Origin: Teretinema sp942493045
Lineage (GTDB): Bacteria; Spirochaetota; Spirochaetia; Treponematales; Treponemataceae
Length of the DNA: 64,000 bases
NCBI GenBank assembly: GCA_942493045.1
Contig: OW818665.1
Location: 1,860,001 to 1,924,000, forward strand
Direction of reading: 5' to 3'
Below are positions 34,739 to 42,078 of the stretch, in pieces; the first letter of the stretch is position 1; every line of letters begins with the position of its first letter. A program made the position numbers and the translations under genes. The notes beneath the pieces were generated by a model. It ran no database searches. It was given only the letters and a program-made list of their open reading frames with translations, and was not told the origin of the DNA.

Positions 34739-35486
34739 TCTAACAGCCGCAGCGGCCAAAGACCTCGAACAACCGGCATTTCGGGTTGTATCATCGAAGA
34801 AAGTAACCGCAGATACGCTGTACGGGTAACTTTTTTTGCCCCGAACCGGGCTAGATGATCGGTATAAACCTGAGAATCGATCATTTTCCCGCCCATTTCA
34901 TTAAAAAAGAACCGCGCAAAACTCGCAAAGGCGACCTTAGAGGCTTCCGGTACCCGCGTAAACATCGATTCCCCAAAAAATACCGATCCGATCAGCTCCC
35001 CATAAAAACCGCCAACGAGCTCTCCATCCTGCCAGGCTTCAATTGAGTGCGCAATTCCGGCCCGATGCAGAGCGCAATAAGCAGCAACCATATCATCAGT
35101 GATCCAGGTGCCATTTTGCCCGGAGCGGCCGACCGAGGCGCAGAGACGGATCACCCGGTCAAAAGCTGAGTCGGTACGCAGCTCAAAACGCCGACTTTTA
35201 AGCTCACGTTTCAGGCGCGAGGGAATGTGCAAGCTTTCCGGTAAAATTATAAAGCGCGGGTCTGGCGAATGCCAGAGAATCGGGTCATCATCGTTAAACC
35301 AGGGAAAAAGGCCTGCAATATAGGCCGAAATCAATACACCCGGAGACAGGTTCCGCCGACCGCGATCAGTGAACCGTCAATTCCCTCAGGATCCGGAAAA
35401 GCAATGCGCTCATCCGGGCCCAGATAGGGAAAATCCGGATCGCTGCGATTCTCCGCCGACCAGGATTTTTGTGACTCACCACGCAT
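34714..35486 (-). pseudogene. aat: Leucyl/phenylalanyl-tRNA-protein transferase, frame broken by one missing base
   Basis: Adds Leu or Phe to proteins with N-terminal Lys or Arg, marking them for ClpS/ClpAP. Conserved parts: FPYLGPDERIAFPDPEG near the start, ISAYIAGLFPWFND, ILWHSPDPRFI, GELIGSVFFGESMF and DSQVYTDHLARFGAKKV. Between GGS-type LIAVGG and LSPGVLISAY one A is missing at 35351-35352 (GGAACCTG instead of GGAAACCTG), which splits the gene. The ATG at 35486 overlaps the clpA stop (TGATG), so it is translationally coupled to clpA. Sequencing error is the likely cause. It is the third gene of a clpS-clpA-aat operon. Confidence 0.87.
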
Positions 35487-37990
35487 CAGCTAACGGTTTC
35501 CACAACCCCTATCCGGATCGCACCAGCTTCATCAAGTTCACAGAAAGCGGTGCCGCCGTGCTCGAGTTCTCCAAAGAGCACCTGATCAACCAGCGGAGCT
35601 GTGATCTGCTCTTCAATAACACGGGCTACATTCCGGGCGCCAAACTCAGGGGAGTACCCTTGTTCAGCCAACAAAGCCACGGCTTCTTCAGAGACTTTCA
35701 AGTTTACCTGCTTCTCGGACAGGCGCACGCGTAGCGCATCGAGTTCCTTGCGTACAATGGATTGCATAATTTCGTGACTGAGAGGGCCAAATCGCACCAC
35801 CGCATCCAGGCGATTGCGGAATTCCGGCGTAAAAGTGCGTTCAACAGCCTCATTGATGGCTGCTTCGGTTACTTCACGTTCCCCAAAACCGATCATCGGC
35901 TTACCAATCTCCCGTGCGCCGGCATTGCTGGTCATGATCAGTATCACATTGCGGAAGTCGGCCTTGCGCCCCTGATTATCAGTCAAAGTGGCGTAATCCA
36001 TGATTTGCAGTAAAATGTTAAACACATCGGCATGGGCTTTTTCGATTTCATCGAGCAGCACCACGGCATGCGGCTGTTTACGTACCGCATCGGTCAGCAA
36101 ACCGCCCTCCTCAAAACCGACATAGCCGGGAGGTGAACCTATCAAGCGACTGACAGTATGCTTTTCCTGGTATTCACTCATGTCAAACCGATGCAGAGTG
36201 ATCCCCAGCACTTCGGAAAGTTTTCTGGCCAGCTCGGTTTTTCCGACACCGGTCGGTCCGACAAACAAAAAGTTGGCCACAGGCTTCCCGGGAGCGCGGA
36301 AACCGGCGCGCGAGCGCTTAACGGCCTTAACGACCGCATTTACTGCCGACTGTTGTCCAAAAACCGCCGCCGAAAGCACCGGGTCGAGTTCACGCAGCCG
36401 GTCGGTCTCTCCGCGGGTAATTGAGCGTTCCGGAATACGGGCCATCTTGGCCACCACTTTTTCTACCAGATCGACATCGACAATCTGGGTTTCGGGAGCG
36501 GCCGGCGCCGGAACTTCAATTTTCAGCGAAGTAAGCTCCGGCAACGGCGCAAGGTCGATGCTCGCCGAATCCGCGGCAATTTCCGCGGTAAGCAGCTCGC
36601 CTTTCGGCGGGGTCGTAACGGCAATCTCGTTTTCCCGCTTGATCCTTGCCAGAGCGCCAGCCTCATCAATGACATCGATGGCCTTATCCGGCAAGCGACG
36701 GTCAGTTATATACAGGGCCGAGAGATTCACCGCGCTGGCTATGGCTGCATCGGTATACCGCACATGGTGAAAATCTTCATACCGGCGGCGCAAACCGGAG
36801 AGGATGGCAATGGAGTCTGCTGTAGAAGGCTCGACGATGTCGATCTTCTGAAATCTCCGGGAAAGGGCATGATCTTTTTCAAAGTATCGATTGTATTCGT
36901 CGTAGGTGGTTGAACCGATACAGCGGATTTTACCGGAAGACAACACCGGTTTAAGCAGATTCGAGGCGTCCAGAGTGCCGCCCCCGGTTGAACCGGCGCC
37001 GATAATGGTGTGAATCTCATCTATAAAAAGAATGATTTTTTCCTTGCGCAGTAGATCATCGGTGACCCGCTTGATGCGTTCCTCAAAGTCGCCGCGAAAT
37101 TTGGTTCCGGCAACCAGGGCGCCCATATCCAGGCTGTACACTTCATAGTCTCTCAATAATGAGGGTACCTTGCCTTCCACGATCCGCTGTGCCAGACCTT
37201 CGGTGATGGCGGTCTTGCCAACACCGGCTTCGCCGACATGAATCGGATTATTTTTCATTCTGCGGCACAATACCTGTATGGTGCGTTCCAGTTCATCTTC
37301 GCGGCCGATCAGCGGCTCCAAACGCCCTTCTCGGGCCAGTGCCGTCAATTCAACGGTAAAACGTTCCAGAGCAGATTTTTTGGATTGCTTTGGCCGCTCG
37401 CCGTTATCCGAGGCGGCAAAATTTTCCGGTGCACTGCCCTCAAACCCTTCGGTTCCGGAATCACGCGCACCGGCATCCAGATTAAAGGGGTCATCCCCGC
37501 CAAAATCAGTTTTCTGGTTTCGGGAGGCTTCGAGCGAATCATCGGTCAATTCGGTATCGTGCTCCAAACCACCATGACTGATCACTTCCAGCAATACCAG
37601 ACGATCAATTCCGCCGCGCTTCATAAAAAACGACGAGTGATTCTTGTTTTCATCGATCAAGCTGACCAGTATGTCCGAGACTTCTACAACACCCTTCTCG
37701 GCGCTCTCACAGTGCAAGACCGCGCGCTGAAAAACGTTTTGAAACCCGATAGTCTGCACCGGAGCATTGCCAGTGAGCACCGGAATATTTTTACGCAGAT
37801 ACTCGTCCACGGCATCATGGATAAAGGCGATGTCACCGCCGCAAAGAGCCAGCAACTTTAATACCTGGGGATGATCCAAAGCCGAAAGCAGTACATGCTC
37901 GGGAGTTACGTATTCATGACCCCTGGCCTTGGCATCGGCATAAGCCTGATCGAGTATTTTTTGTACCACAGTACTGATTCTAATTTTCAC
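35486..37990 (-). CDS. clpA: ATP-dependent Clp protease ATP-binding subunit ClpA
   Basis: AAA+ unfoldase that feeds substrates to ClpP. It has two Clp-N repeats (residues 1-145), then a low-complexity acidic linker, AAA1 with Walker A GEAGVGKTAI and Walker B ILFIDEIHTIIGAG, and AAA2 with GPTGVGKTELA and VVLLDEIEKAH, ending in a ClpB-D2-type C-terminal domain. Length is 834 residues from the GTG at 37990, which overlaps the clpS stop (GTGA) and has TGGAG upstream; a further in-frame ATG at 38008 is less likely. clpP is not in the window. The linker between the N domain and AAA1 (about residues 150-200) and an insert after AAA1 (about residue 465-510) are longer than in E. coli ClpA. Confidence 0.94.
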   Translation of the reverse strand: MKIRISTVVQKILDQAYADAKARGHEYVTPEHVLLSALDHPQVLKLLALCGGDIAFIHDAVDEYLRKNIPVLTGNAPVQTIGFQNVFQRAVLHCESAEKGVVEVSDILVSLIDENKNHSSFFMKRGGIDRLVLLEVISHGGLEHDTELTDDSLEASRNQKTDFGGDDPFNLDAGARDSGTEGFEGSAPENFAASDNGERPKQSKKSALERFTVELTALAREGRLEPLIGREDELERTIQVLCRRMKNNPIHVGEAGVGKTAITEGLAQRIVEGKVPSLLRDYEVYSLDMGALVAGTKFRGDFEERIKRVTDDLLRKEKIILFIDEIHTIIGAGSTGGGTLDASNLLKPVLSSGKIRCIGSTTYDEYNRYFEKDHALSRRFQKIDIVEPSTADSIAILSGLRRRYEDFHHVRYTDAAIASAVNLSALYITDRRLPDKAIDVIDEAGALARIKRENEIAVTTPPKGELLTAEIAADSASIDLAPLPELTSLKIEVPAPAAPETQIVDVDLVEKVVAKMARIPERSITRGETDRLRELDPVLSAAVFGQQSAVNAVVKAVKRSRAGFRAPGKPVANFLFVGPTGVGKTELARKLSEVLGITLHRFDMSEYQEKHTVSRLIGSPPGYVGFEEGGLLTDAVRKQPHAVVLLDEIEKAHADVFNILLQIMDYATLTDNQGRKADFRNVILIMTSNAGAREIGKPMIGFGEREVTEAAINEAVERTFTPEFRNRLDAVVRFGPLSHEIMQSIVRKELDALRVRLSEKQVNLKVSEEAVALLAEQGYSPEFGARNVARVIEEQITAPLVDQVLFGELEHGGTAFCELDEAGAIRIGVVETVS

Positions 37991-38292
37991 GTTTGCTCCA
38001 TTACGCACCTGAGCGGAAATCCGTTCTGGCGGGCTGCTTCATGTACCTGCAGACAACGGGTTGCGGCGATGTCATAGGTATATACCCCAACAACGCCCCG
38101 GCCTTTTTTATGTACATCTTCCATTATATTCCCGGCTTCATCCCGGTTCTTGTGAAAAACGGCCACAAGCACCGCAACCACAAAATCCTTGGAAGTAAAA
38201 TCATCATTAAGCAGAACTACCCTGAATTGGGCAGGTTCCTGCAGCTCCTCGGAGAAGGAAACCTGGTGTTCTTCTTTGTGTAGTATTCCCAT
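37987..38292 (-). CDS. clpS: ClpS adaptor (N-end rule recognition factor)
   Basis: Binds N-terminal Leu, Phe, Tyr or Trp and delivers the protein to ClpA. The 101-residue protein has a flexible N-terminus, then FRVVLLNDDFTSKDFVVAVL with the conserved NDD/TxxFV substrate pocket, and EDVHKKGRGVVGVYTYDIA with the conserved H and G-x-Y/T pattern. It starts at an ATG without Shine-Dalgarno; TATTTT ends 7 nt before it and TTGTTA lies 17 bp further upstream, so a leaderless mRNA is likely. It is divergent from xth. Confidence 0.93.
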   Translation of the reverse strand: MGILHKEEHQVSFSEELQEPAQFRVVLLNDDFTSKDFVVAVLVAVFHKNRDEAGNIMEDVHKKGRGVVGVYTYDIAATRCLQVHEAARQNGFPLRCVMEQT

Positions 38293-38299
38293 ACCCTAA

Positions 38300-38328
38300 A
38301 AAATACTGCATATCGATCCGTTTAACAA
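38300..38328 (-). promoter_or_regulatory. clpS promoter
   Basis: Minus-strand TTGTTA at 38323-38328, 17-bp spacer, TATTTT at 38300-38305, then seven bases and the clpS ATG. Confidence 0.5.
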
Positions 38329-38340
38329 GCTTTTTCAGGC

Positions 38341-38369
38341 TTGAAATTGGCCGTCCTTCATGCCATTAT
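38341..38369 (+). promoter_or_regulatory. xth promoter
   Basis: TTGAAA at 38341-38346, 17-bp spacer, CATTAT at 38364-38369, then GGGCTT and the xth ATG at 38376. Confidence 0.5.
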
Positions 38370-38375
38370 GGGCTT

Positions 38376-39152
38376 ATGAAATCAGTCGTCTCCTGGAATG
38401 TAAACGGTATCCGCGCCGCCGAAAAAAAAGGCTTTTTGGAATGGCTTTCAGCCGAATCACCGGATGTGCTGTGCCTTCAGGAAACCAAGGCTCACAAGGG
38501 GCAAGTCACCGAAGAACTGATTAACCCCGATCTGCCCGGCGGAAAATGGCGGTCCTGGTGGAGTTCGGCAAAAAAGGCCGGTTATTCCGGAACGGCCATC
38601 TACAGTAAAACCGAACCGCTGGATATCCGCACCATGGGCTACAGCGAATTCGACGATGAGGGACGTGTCGTTCTGGCCGAATTTCCCGATGTAGTAATCA
38701 TTTCAGCCTATTTTCCCAATTCCCAGGAAGCCGGCGCCCGCTTGGGCTATAAACTGGAATTTTGCGCCGCAATGCAGGAATTCACCGATAAACTGGTAGC
38801 ATCCGGAAAAAACATCATTCTCACCGGCGATTACAATATCGCCCATAAACCCATTGACCTGGCAAATCCCAAATCAAACGAAAAAAACCCCGGGTACCTC
38901 CCTGAAGAACGCGCCTGGCTGGACAGTTTTCTCTCGAAAGGTTATACAGACACCTTCCGTACCTTTTCGTCCGCTCCCGGTCAATACAGCTGGTGGAGCT
39001 ACCGCTTCCATGCCCGCGAAAAAAATATCGGGTGGCGCATCGATTACCATTGTGTAAACGACGCTTTCGTCCCGAGGGTTACATCGTCAACCATTTTACA
39101 GGACATTTACGGTTCGGATCACTGCCCGGTAAAATTAATCTATGCGGATTAA
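38376..39152 (+). CDS. xth: Exodeoxyribonuclease III / AP endonuclease
   Basis: Mg-dependent base-excision repair nuclease cutting at abasic sites. The 258-residue protein has the exonuclease-endonuclease-phosphatase motifs: WNVNGIRAA, CLQETK, YFPNSQ, GDYNIAH, NIGWRIDYH and the final GSDHCPV, all intact. It is closer to ExoA of Gram-positive bacteria than to E. coli XthA in overall pattern (IDLANPKSN). No Shine-Dalgarno; the -10 is 6 nt before the ATG. The rhomboid gene starts 11 nt before its stop codon, so they are coupled. Confidence 0.94.
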   Translation: MKSVVSWNVNGIRAAEKKGFLEWLSAESPDVLCLQETKAHKGQVTEELINPDLPGGKWRSWWSSAKKAGYSGTAIYSKTEPLDIRTMGYSEFDDEGRVVLAEFPDVVIISAYFPNSQEAGARLGYKLEFCAAMQEFTDKLVASGKNIILTGDYNIAHKPIDLANPKSNEKNPGYLPEERAWLDSFLSKGYTDTFRTFSSAPGQYSWWSYRFHAREKNIGWRIDYHCVNDAFVPRVTSSTILQDIYGSDHCPVKLIYAD

Positions 39153-40029
39153 ATATAATGCCCCGACAACCCTGACCTATGCCTTTTTTTGCACTTTGGT
39201 TGTCGGCCTGGATTCTTTTTTTCTGAATACGCTGACCAGAGCCTTTTTCACCGTACCGGCCTATGATGCATTTGACCTGACCGTACCGTTGAACTATCTG
39301 CGGCTTTTTACCCACATCGCCGGCCATGCCGACTGGAACCACCTGATCAGCAACCTGGCCTATCTGCTGCTGCTGGGCCCGATGCTTGAAGAAACCTACG
39401 GTTCCTTCACGATGTTTTTAATGATCATCGTTACCGGCTTTGTGACCGGAGTGCTCAATGTCTGTTTTTTCCCCCAGCCGCTACTCGGAGCCTCCGGCGT
39501 TGTCTTCATGATGATTCTGTTGGCCTCGTTCACCAATCACGGCAAAGATGATGTCCCGCTGACCTTCATTTTAATCGTGTTTTTGTACCTCGGTCGGGAA
39601 CTGTTGAATGTGATCCGCGAGGATGATATTTCACAATTTGCGCACCTGGCCGGTGGACTTTGCGGCAGCCTATTCGGCTTTTTCCGGCCCGGCAAGCGGC
39701 AATTGAGAGCCGGCCTCTCGTCCACCACAACCATTGCACGCACTCCCGCCAACAGTGTCCCGGCTGGCAAACCGCAAAAGACAGTGCGAAAAGCCAGGTC
39801 GGCACCGGAGACAGCACGCTCTACCGCGGCCACTCATTCACCCGCTTCGGCGCGCCAAAGTACCCCTGCCCGTGCAGCAGTTAATGAGCGCGCGCCGGCA
39901 TCCGCAAATCAGGTTCCCAGAAAAAAAAACGCTGAACCGAACAATGCTGTACCGCCGCGCAAAGCCGCAGCCAAGGCCGATAACACGCCAAACGCAACAG
40001 CTGGCGTGCGCCTCAAAAAGACCAAATAA
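39142..40029 (+). CDS. Rhomboid family intramembrane serine protease with long basic tail
   Basis: Cleaves membrane proteins inside the bilayer. The first 185 residues hold about six hydrophobic segments with the rhomboid signatures HLISNLAYLLLLG, the catalytic Ser in LLGASGVVF and the catalytic His in FAHLAGGLCG. From about residue 190 to 295 an Ala/Pro/Ser/Thr tail with scattered Lys and Arg follows, with no recognisable domain; such tails are not part of the core family. The gene overlaps xth by 11 nt. Substrates are unknown. Confidence 0.85.
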   Translation: MRIKYNAPTTLTYAFFCTLVVGLDSFFLNTLTRAFFTVPAYDAFDLTVPLNYLRLFTHIAGHADWNHLISNLAYLLLLGPMLEETYGSFTMFLMIIVTGFVTGVLNVCFFPQPLLGASGVVFMMILLASFTNHGKDDVPLTFILIVFLYLGRELLNVIREDDISQFAHLAGGLCGSLFGFFRPGKRQLRAGLSSTTTIARTPANSVPAGKPQKTVRKARSAPETARSTAATHSPASARQSTPARAAVNERAPASANQVPRKKNAEPNNAVPPRKAAAKADNTPNATAGVRLKKTK

Positions 40030-40032
40030 CCG

Positions 40033-40060
40033 CCAGATTGAAGCGCAAGCTTCAATCTGG
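40033..40060. promoter_or_regulatory. 12-bp inverted repeat over the prfA promoter
   Basis: CCAGATTGAAGC and GCTTCAATCTGG flank a GCAA tetraloop. The arms contain the -35 box and the entire spacer of the prfA promoter and stop exactly at the -10. It could be an operator or a terminator-like hairpin for the rhomboid gene, though no T-run follows. Confidence 0.6.
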
Positions 40061-40066
40061 TATACT
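40038..40066 (+). promoter_or_regulatory. prfA promoter
   Basis: TTGAAG at 40038-40043 and TATACT at 40061-40066 with 17-bp spacing; transcription would start near 40073, 29 nt before the ATG. Confidence 0.6.
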
Positions 40067-40101
40067 ACTTTTCACAAGGCTCACTCGCCCAAGGATCAGT
40101 A

Positions 40102-41172
40102 ATGAAAGACAGACTTGAACGTCTTAAGAATAAATTCAAAGAACTGGAACAGGATATTCAGGACCCCGGACTACTCCGTGACGCCAAGCGTTATCGCGAA
40201 ACCATGCGAGAACACTCCTACCTGTCCGGTTTGATGGAAGAATATCAGCATTATCTTCAAATCGAAAAAGATCTTCTGGAAACCAAAGCTCTGGTTCAGA
40301 CCGAAACCGATCATGAGATACGCGATATGGCCAAAGAAGAGCTGCACGATCTTGAGTCACAGTTGAAAGCCAGCGAAGATAAAATTAAAGTACTGCTAAT
40401 TCCGCCGGATCCCATGGAAGAAAAGAACATTATCATGGAAATTCGCGGCGGTACCGGCGGAGACGAGGCAGCGCTTTTTGCTGCTGACCTGTTCAGAATG
40501 TATGCCCGTTACGCCGAACAGAGGGGCTGGAAATATGAAATCCTGTCCGCAAACGAGACCGAACTCGGCGGCTATAAAGAAATATCCTTTTCGATATCCG
40601 GGAAATATGTCTACGGCAGTATGCGCTATGAGTCCGGAGTGCACCGCGTGCAGCGGGTTCCCGCGACAGAAGGCTCCGGGCGCATTCACACCAGCGCCGT
40701 TACGGTCGCCGTGCTACCAGAAGCCGAGGAAACTGAAATTAACATCCGACAAGAAGATCTGCGTATCGACGTGATGCGCGCGGGAGGCCCGGGCGGCCAG
40801 TGCGTCAATACAACCGACTCGGCGGTGCGCCTGACCCATCTTCCTACAGGACTGGTTGTTATTTGTCAGGATGAGAAAAGCCAGATAAAAAACAAGGCTA
40901 AGGCAATGCGCGTACTGCGTTCCCGGCTTTTTGAGCTCGAAGAAGATAAAAAGAATTCCGAACGCGCTGCCAACCGCAAAAGCCAGGTTGGATCGGGAGA
41001 CCGCTCAGAGCGTATCCGTACCTACAACTTTCCTCAAAACCGCCTGACCGATCATCGTATCAATTTGACGCTGTATAAACTTGATCTGGTCATGCAGGGA
41101 GATATCTCCGAACTGATCGATGGTCTTTGCATGGCCGCCCGGGAAGAACAGCTCAAGTCCACCGCGCTCTGA
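40102..41172 (+). CDS. prfA: Peptide chain release factor 1
   Basis: Recognises UAA and UAG stop codons and triggers peptide release. At 356 residues it is standard. It has the RF1 anticodon-like tripeptide PAT in RVPATEGSGRIHTSAVTVAVLPE and the peptidyl-transfer GGQ in AGGPGGQCVNTTDSAVR, where GPGGQC replaces the usual GAGGQH. AAGGA lies about 8 nt before the ATG. The gene for its methylase (prmC) follows after 42 nt, the common pairing, although prmC seems to have its own promoter. Confidence 0.95.
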   Translation: MKDRLERLKNKFKELEQDIQDPGLLRDAKRYRETMREHSYLSGLMEEYQHYLQIEKDLLETKALVQTETDHEIRDMAKEELHDLESQLKASEDKIKVLLIPPDPMEEKNIIMEIRGGTGGDEAALFAADLFRMYARYAEQRGWKYEILSANETELGGYKEISFSISGKYVYGSMRYESGVHRVQRVPATEGSGRIHTSAVTVAVLPEAEETEINIRQEDLRIDVMRAGGPGGQCVNTTDSAVRLTHLPTGLVVICQDEKSQIKNKAKAMRVLRSRLFELEEDKKNSERAANRKSQVGSGDRSERIRTYNFPQNRLTDHRINLTLYKLDLVMQGDISELIDGLCMAAREEQLKSTAL

Positions 41173-41178
41173 GACGCA

Positions 41179-41208
41179 TTGCCAGATCCAGCGCATACCT
41201 GCTAAACT
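41179..41208 (+). promoter_or_regulatory. Putative prmC promoter (leaderless)
   Basis: TTGCCA at 41179-41184, 18-bp spacer, TAAACT at 41203-41208, then TGCACC and the ATG at 41215. Moderate match to consensus. Confidence 0.4.
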
Positions 41209-41214
41209 TGCACC

Positions 41215-42078
41215 ATGAATATTGGCGATGCTCGAATTCAGGCACTAAAAATTCTTTCCTCAACACCGCATCCATCTGTACGCCAAAGTCCTAACCTGGA
41301 TATCGCACTGATACTGTCACACTTACTGCAAGCAGACCGCAGCGCGCTGTTGGCCCATCCCGAGCGGGAGCTGGGCGCTCTTGAGGAAAAGTTCTTCAAC
41401 GCGATCGAGATTCGGAAGGCTGGTTTGCCCGTGGCTTACATTACCGGTGAAAAAGAGTTTTGGGGACGGACATTCAGAGTTACCCAAGATGTATTAATTC
41501 CAAAACCGGATACCGAGATTCTGGTTGAGCGCGCAATTACACTGATTCAAAACTTTCAGAATTCACCAGTGACCATAATGGACGTCTGCACCGGTTCTGG
41601 CTGCATTGCACTTTCCCTGGCGGCAGACTGCCCGACGGTTATCGTGACCGCAACGGATATCTCCAGTAAGGCGCTCTCTGTTGCCCGGGGAAATGCCAGC
41701 AAACTGCTCTGCGGACGGGAAATCACTTTTCTTGAAGCCGATTTGCGAGGCGGCTTGCCAGGAGAAATCCAATCCTGGGATATGATTATCTCCAATCCGC
41801 CCTATGTGCCTTCTAAAGTTGCCACCGGCCTCCTGGAGGACGGCCGCAGCGAACCCTTGCTTGCGCTGGACGGCGGACTTGACGGGCTCGACCTGATAAA
41901 ACCGTTGGCGCAACACGCCTTCAAAGCCTTAAAAAAAGGCGGCTATCTGCTTATTGAAACCGGCGAATATAATGCCGCCGGAACCGCCGCTTATTTGAAA
42001 GCGCTGGGTTTTATTGATATACTGACGCACCGCGATCTTGCCGGCCAGGATCGCGTTATAGAAGGGAGACGTCCATGA
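41215..42078 (+). CDS. prmC: Release factor glutamine N5-methyltransferase
   Basis: Methylates the Gln of the GGQ motif in release factors using S-adenosylmethionine. The 287-residue protein has an N-terminal helical domain (to about residue 80), the SAM site MDVCTGSGCIALSLA and the diagnostic ISNPPYVP near residue 192. It has no Shine-Dalgarno, and a -10-like box is 6 nt before the ATG. It overlaps the next gene (rel) by 4 nt (ATGA), so they are coupled. Confidence 0.93.
   Translation: MNIGDARIQALKILSSTPHPSVRQSPNLDIALILSHLLQADRSALLAHPERELGALEEKFFNAIEIRKAGLPVAYITGEKEFWGRTFRVTQDVLIPKPDTEILVERAITLIQNFQNSPVTIMDVCTGSGCIALSLAADCPTVIVTATDISSKALSVARGNASKLLCGREITFLEADLRGGLPGEIQSWDMIISNPPYVPSKVATGLLEDGRSEPLLALDGGLDGLDLIKPLAQHAFKALKKGGYLLIETGEYNAAGTAAYLKALGFIDILTHRDLAGQDRVIEGRRP

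Noticed and set aside
34714..35334. aat starting at MISAYIAG
   Set aside because: The conserved N-terminal FPYLGPDERIAFPDPEG lies upstream in another frame and joins after adding one base; the true start is at 35486.
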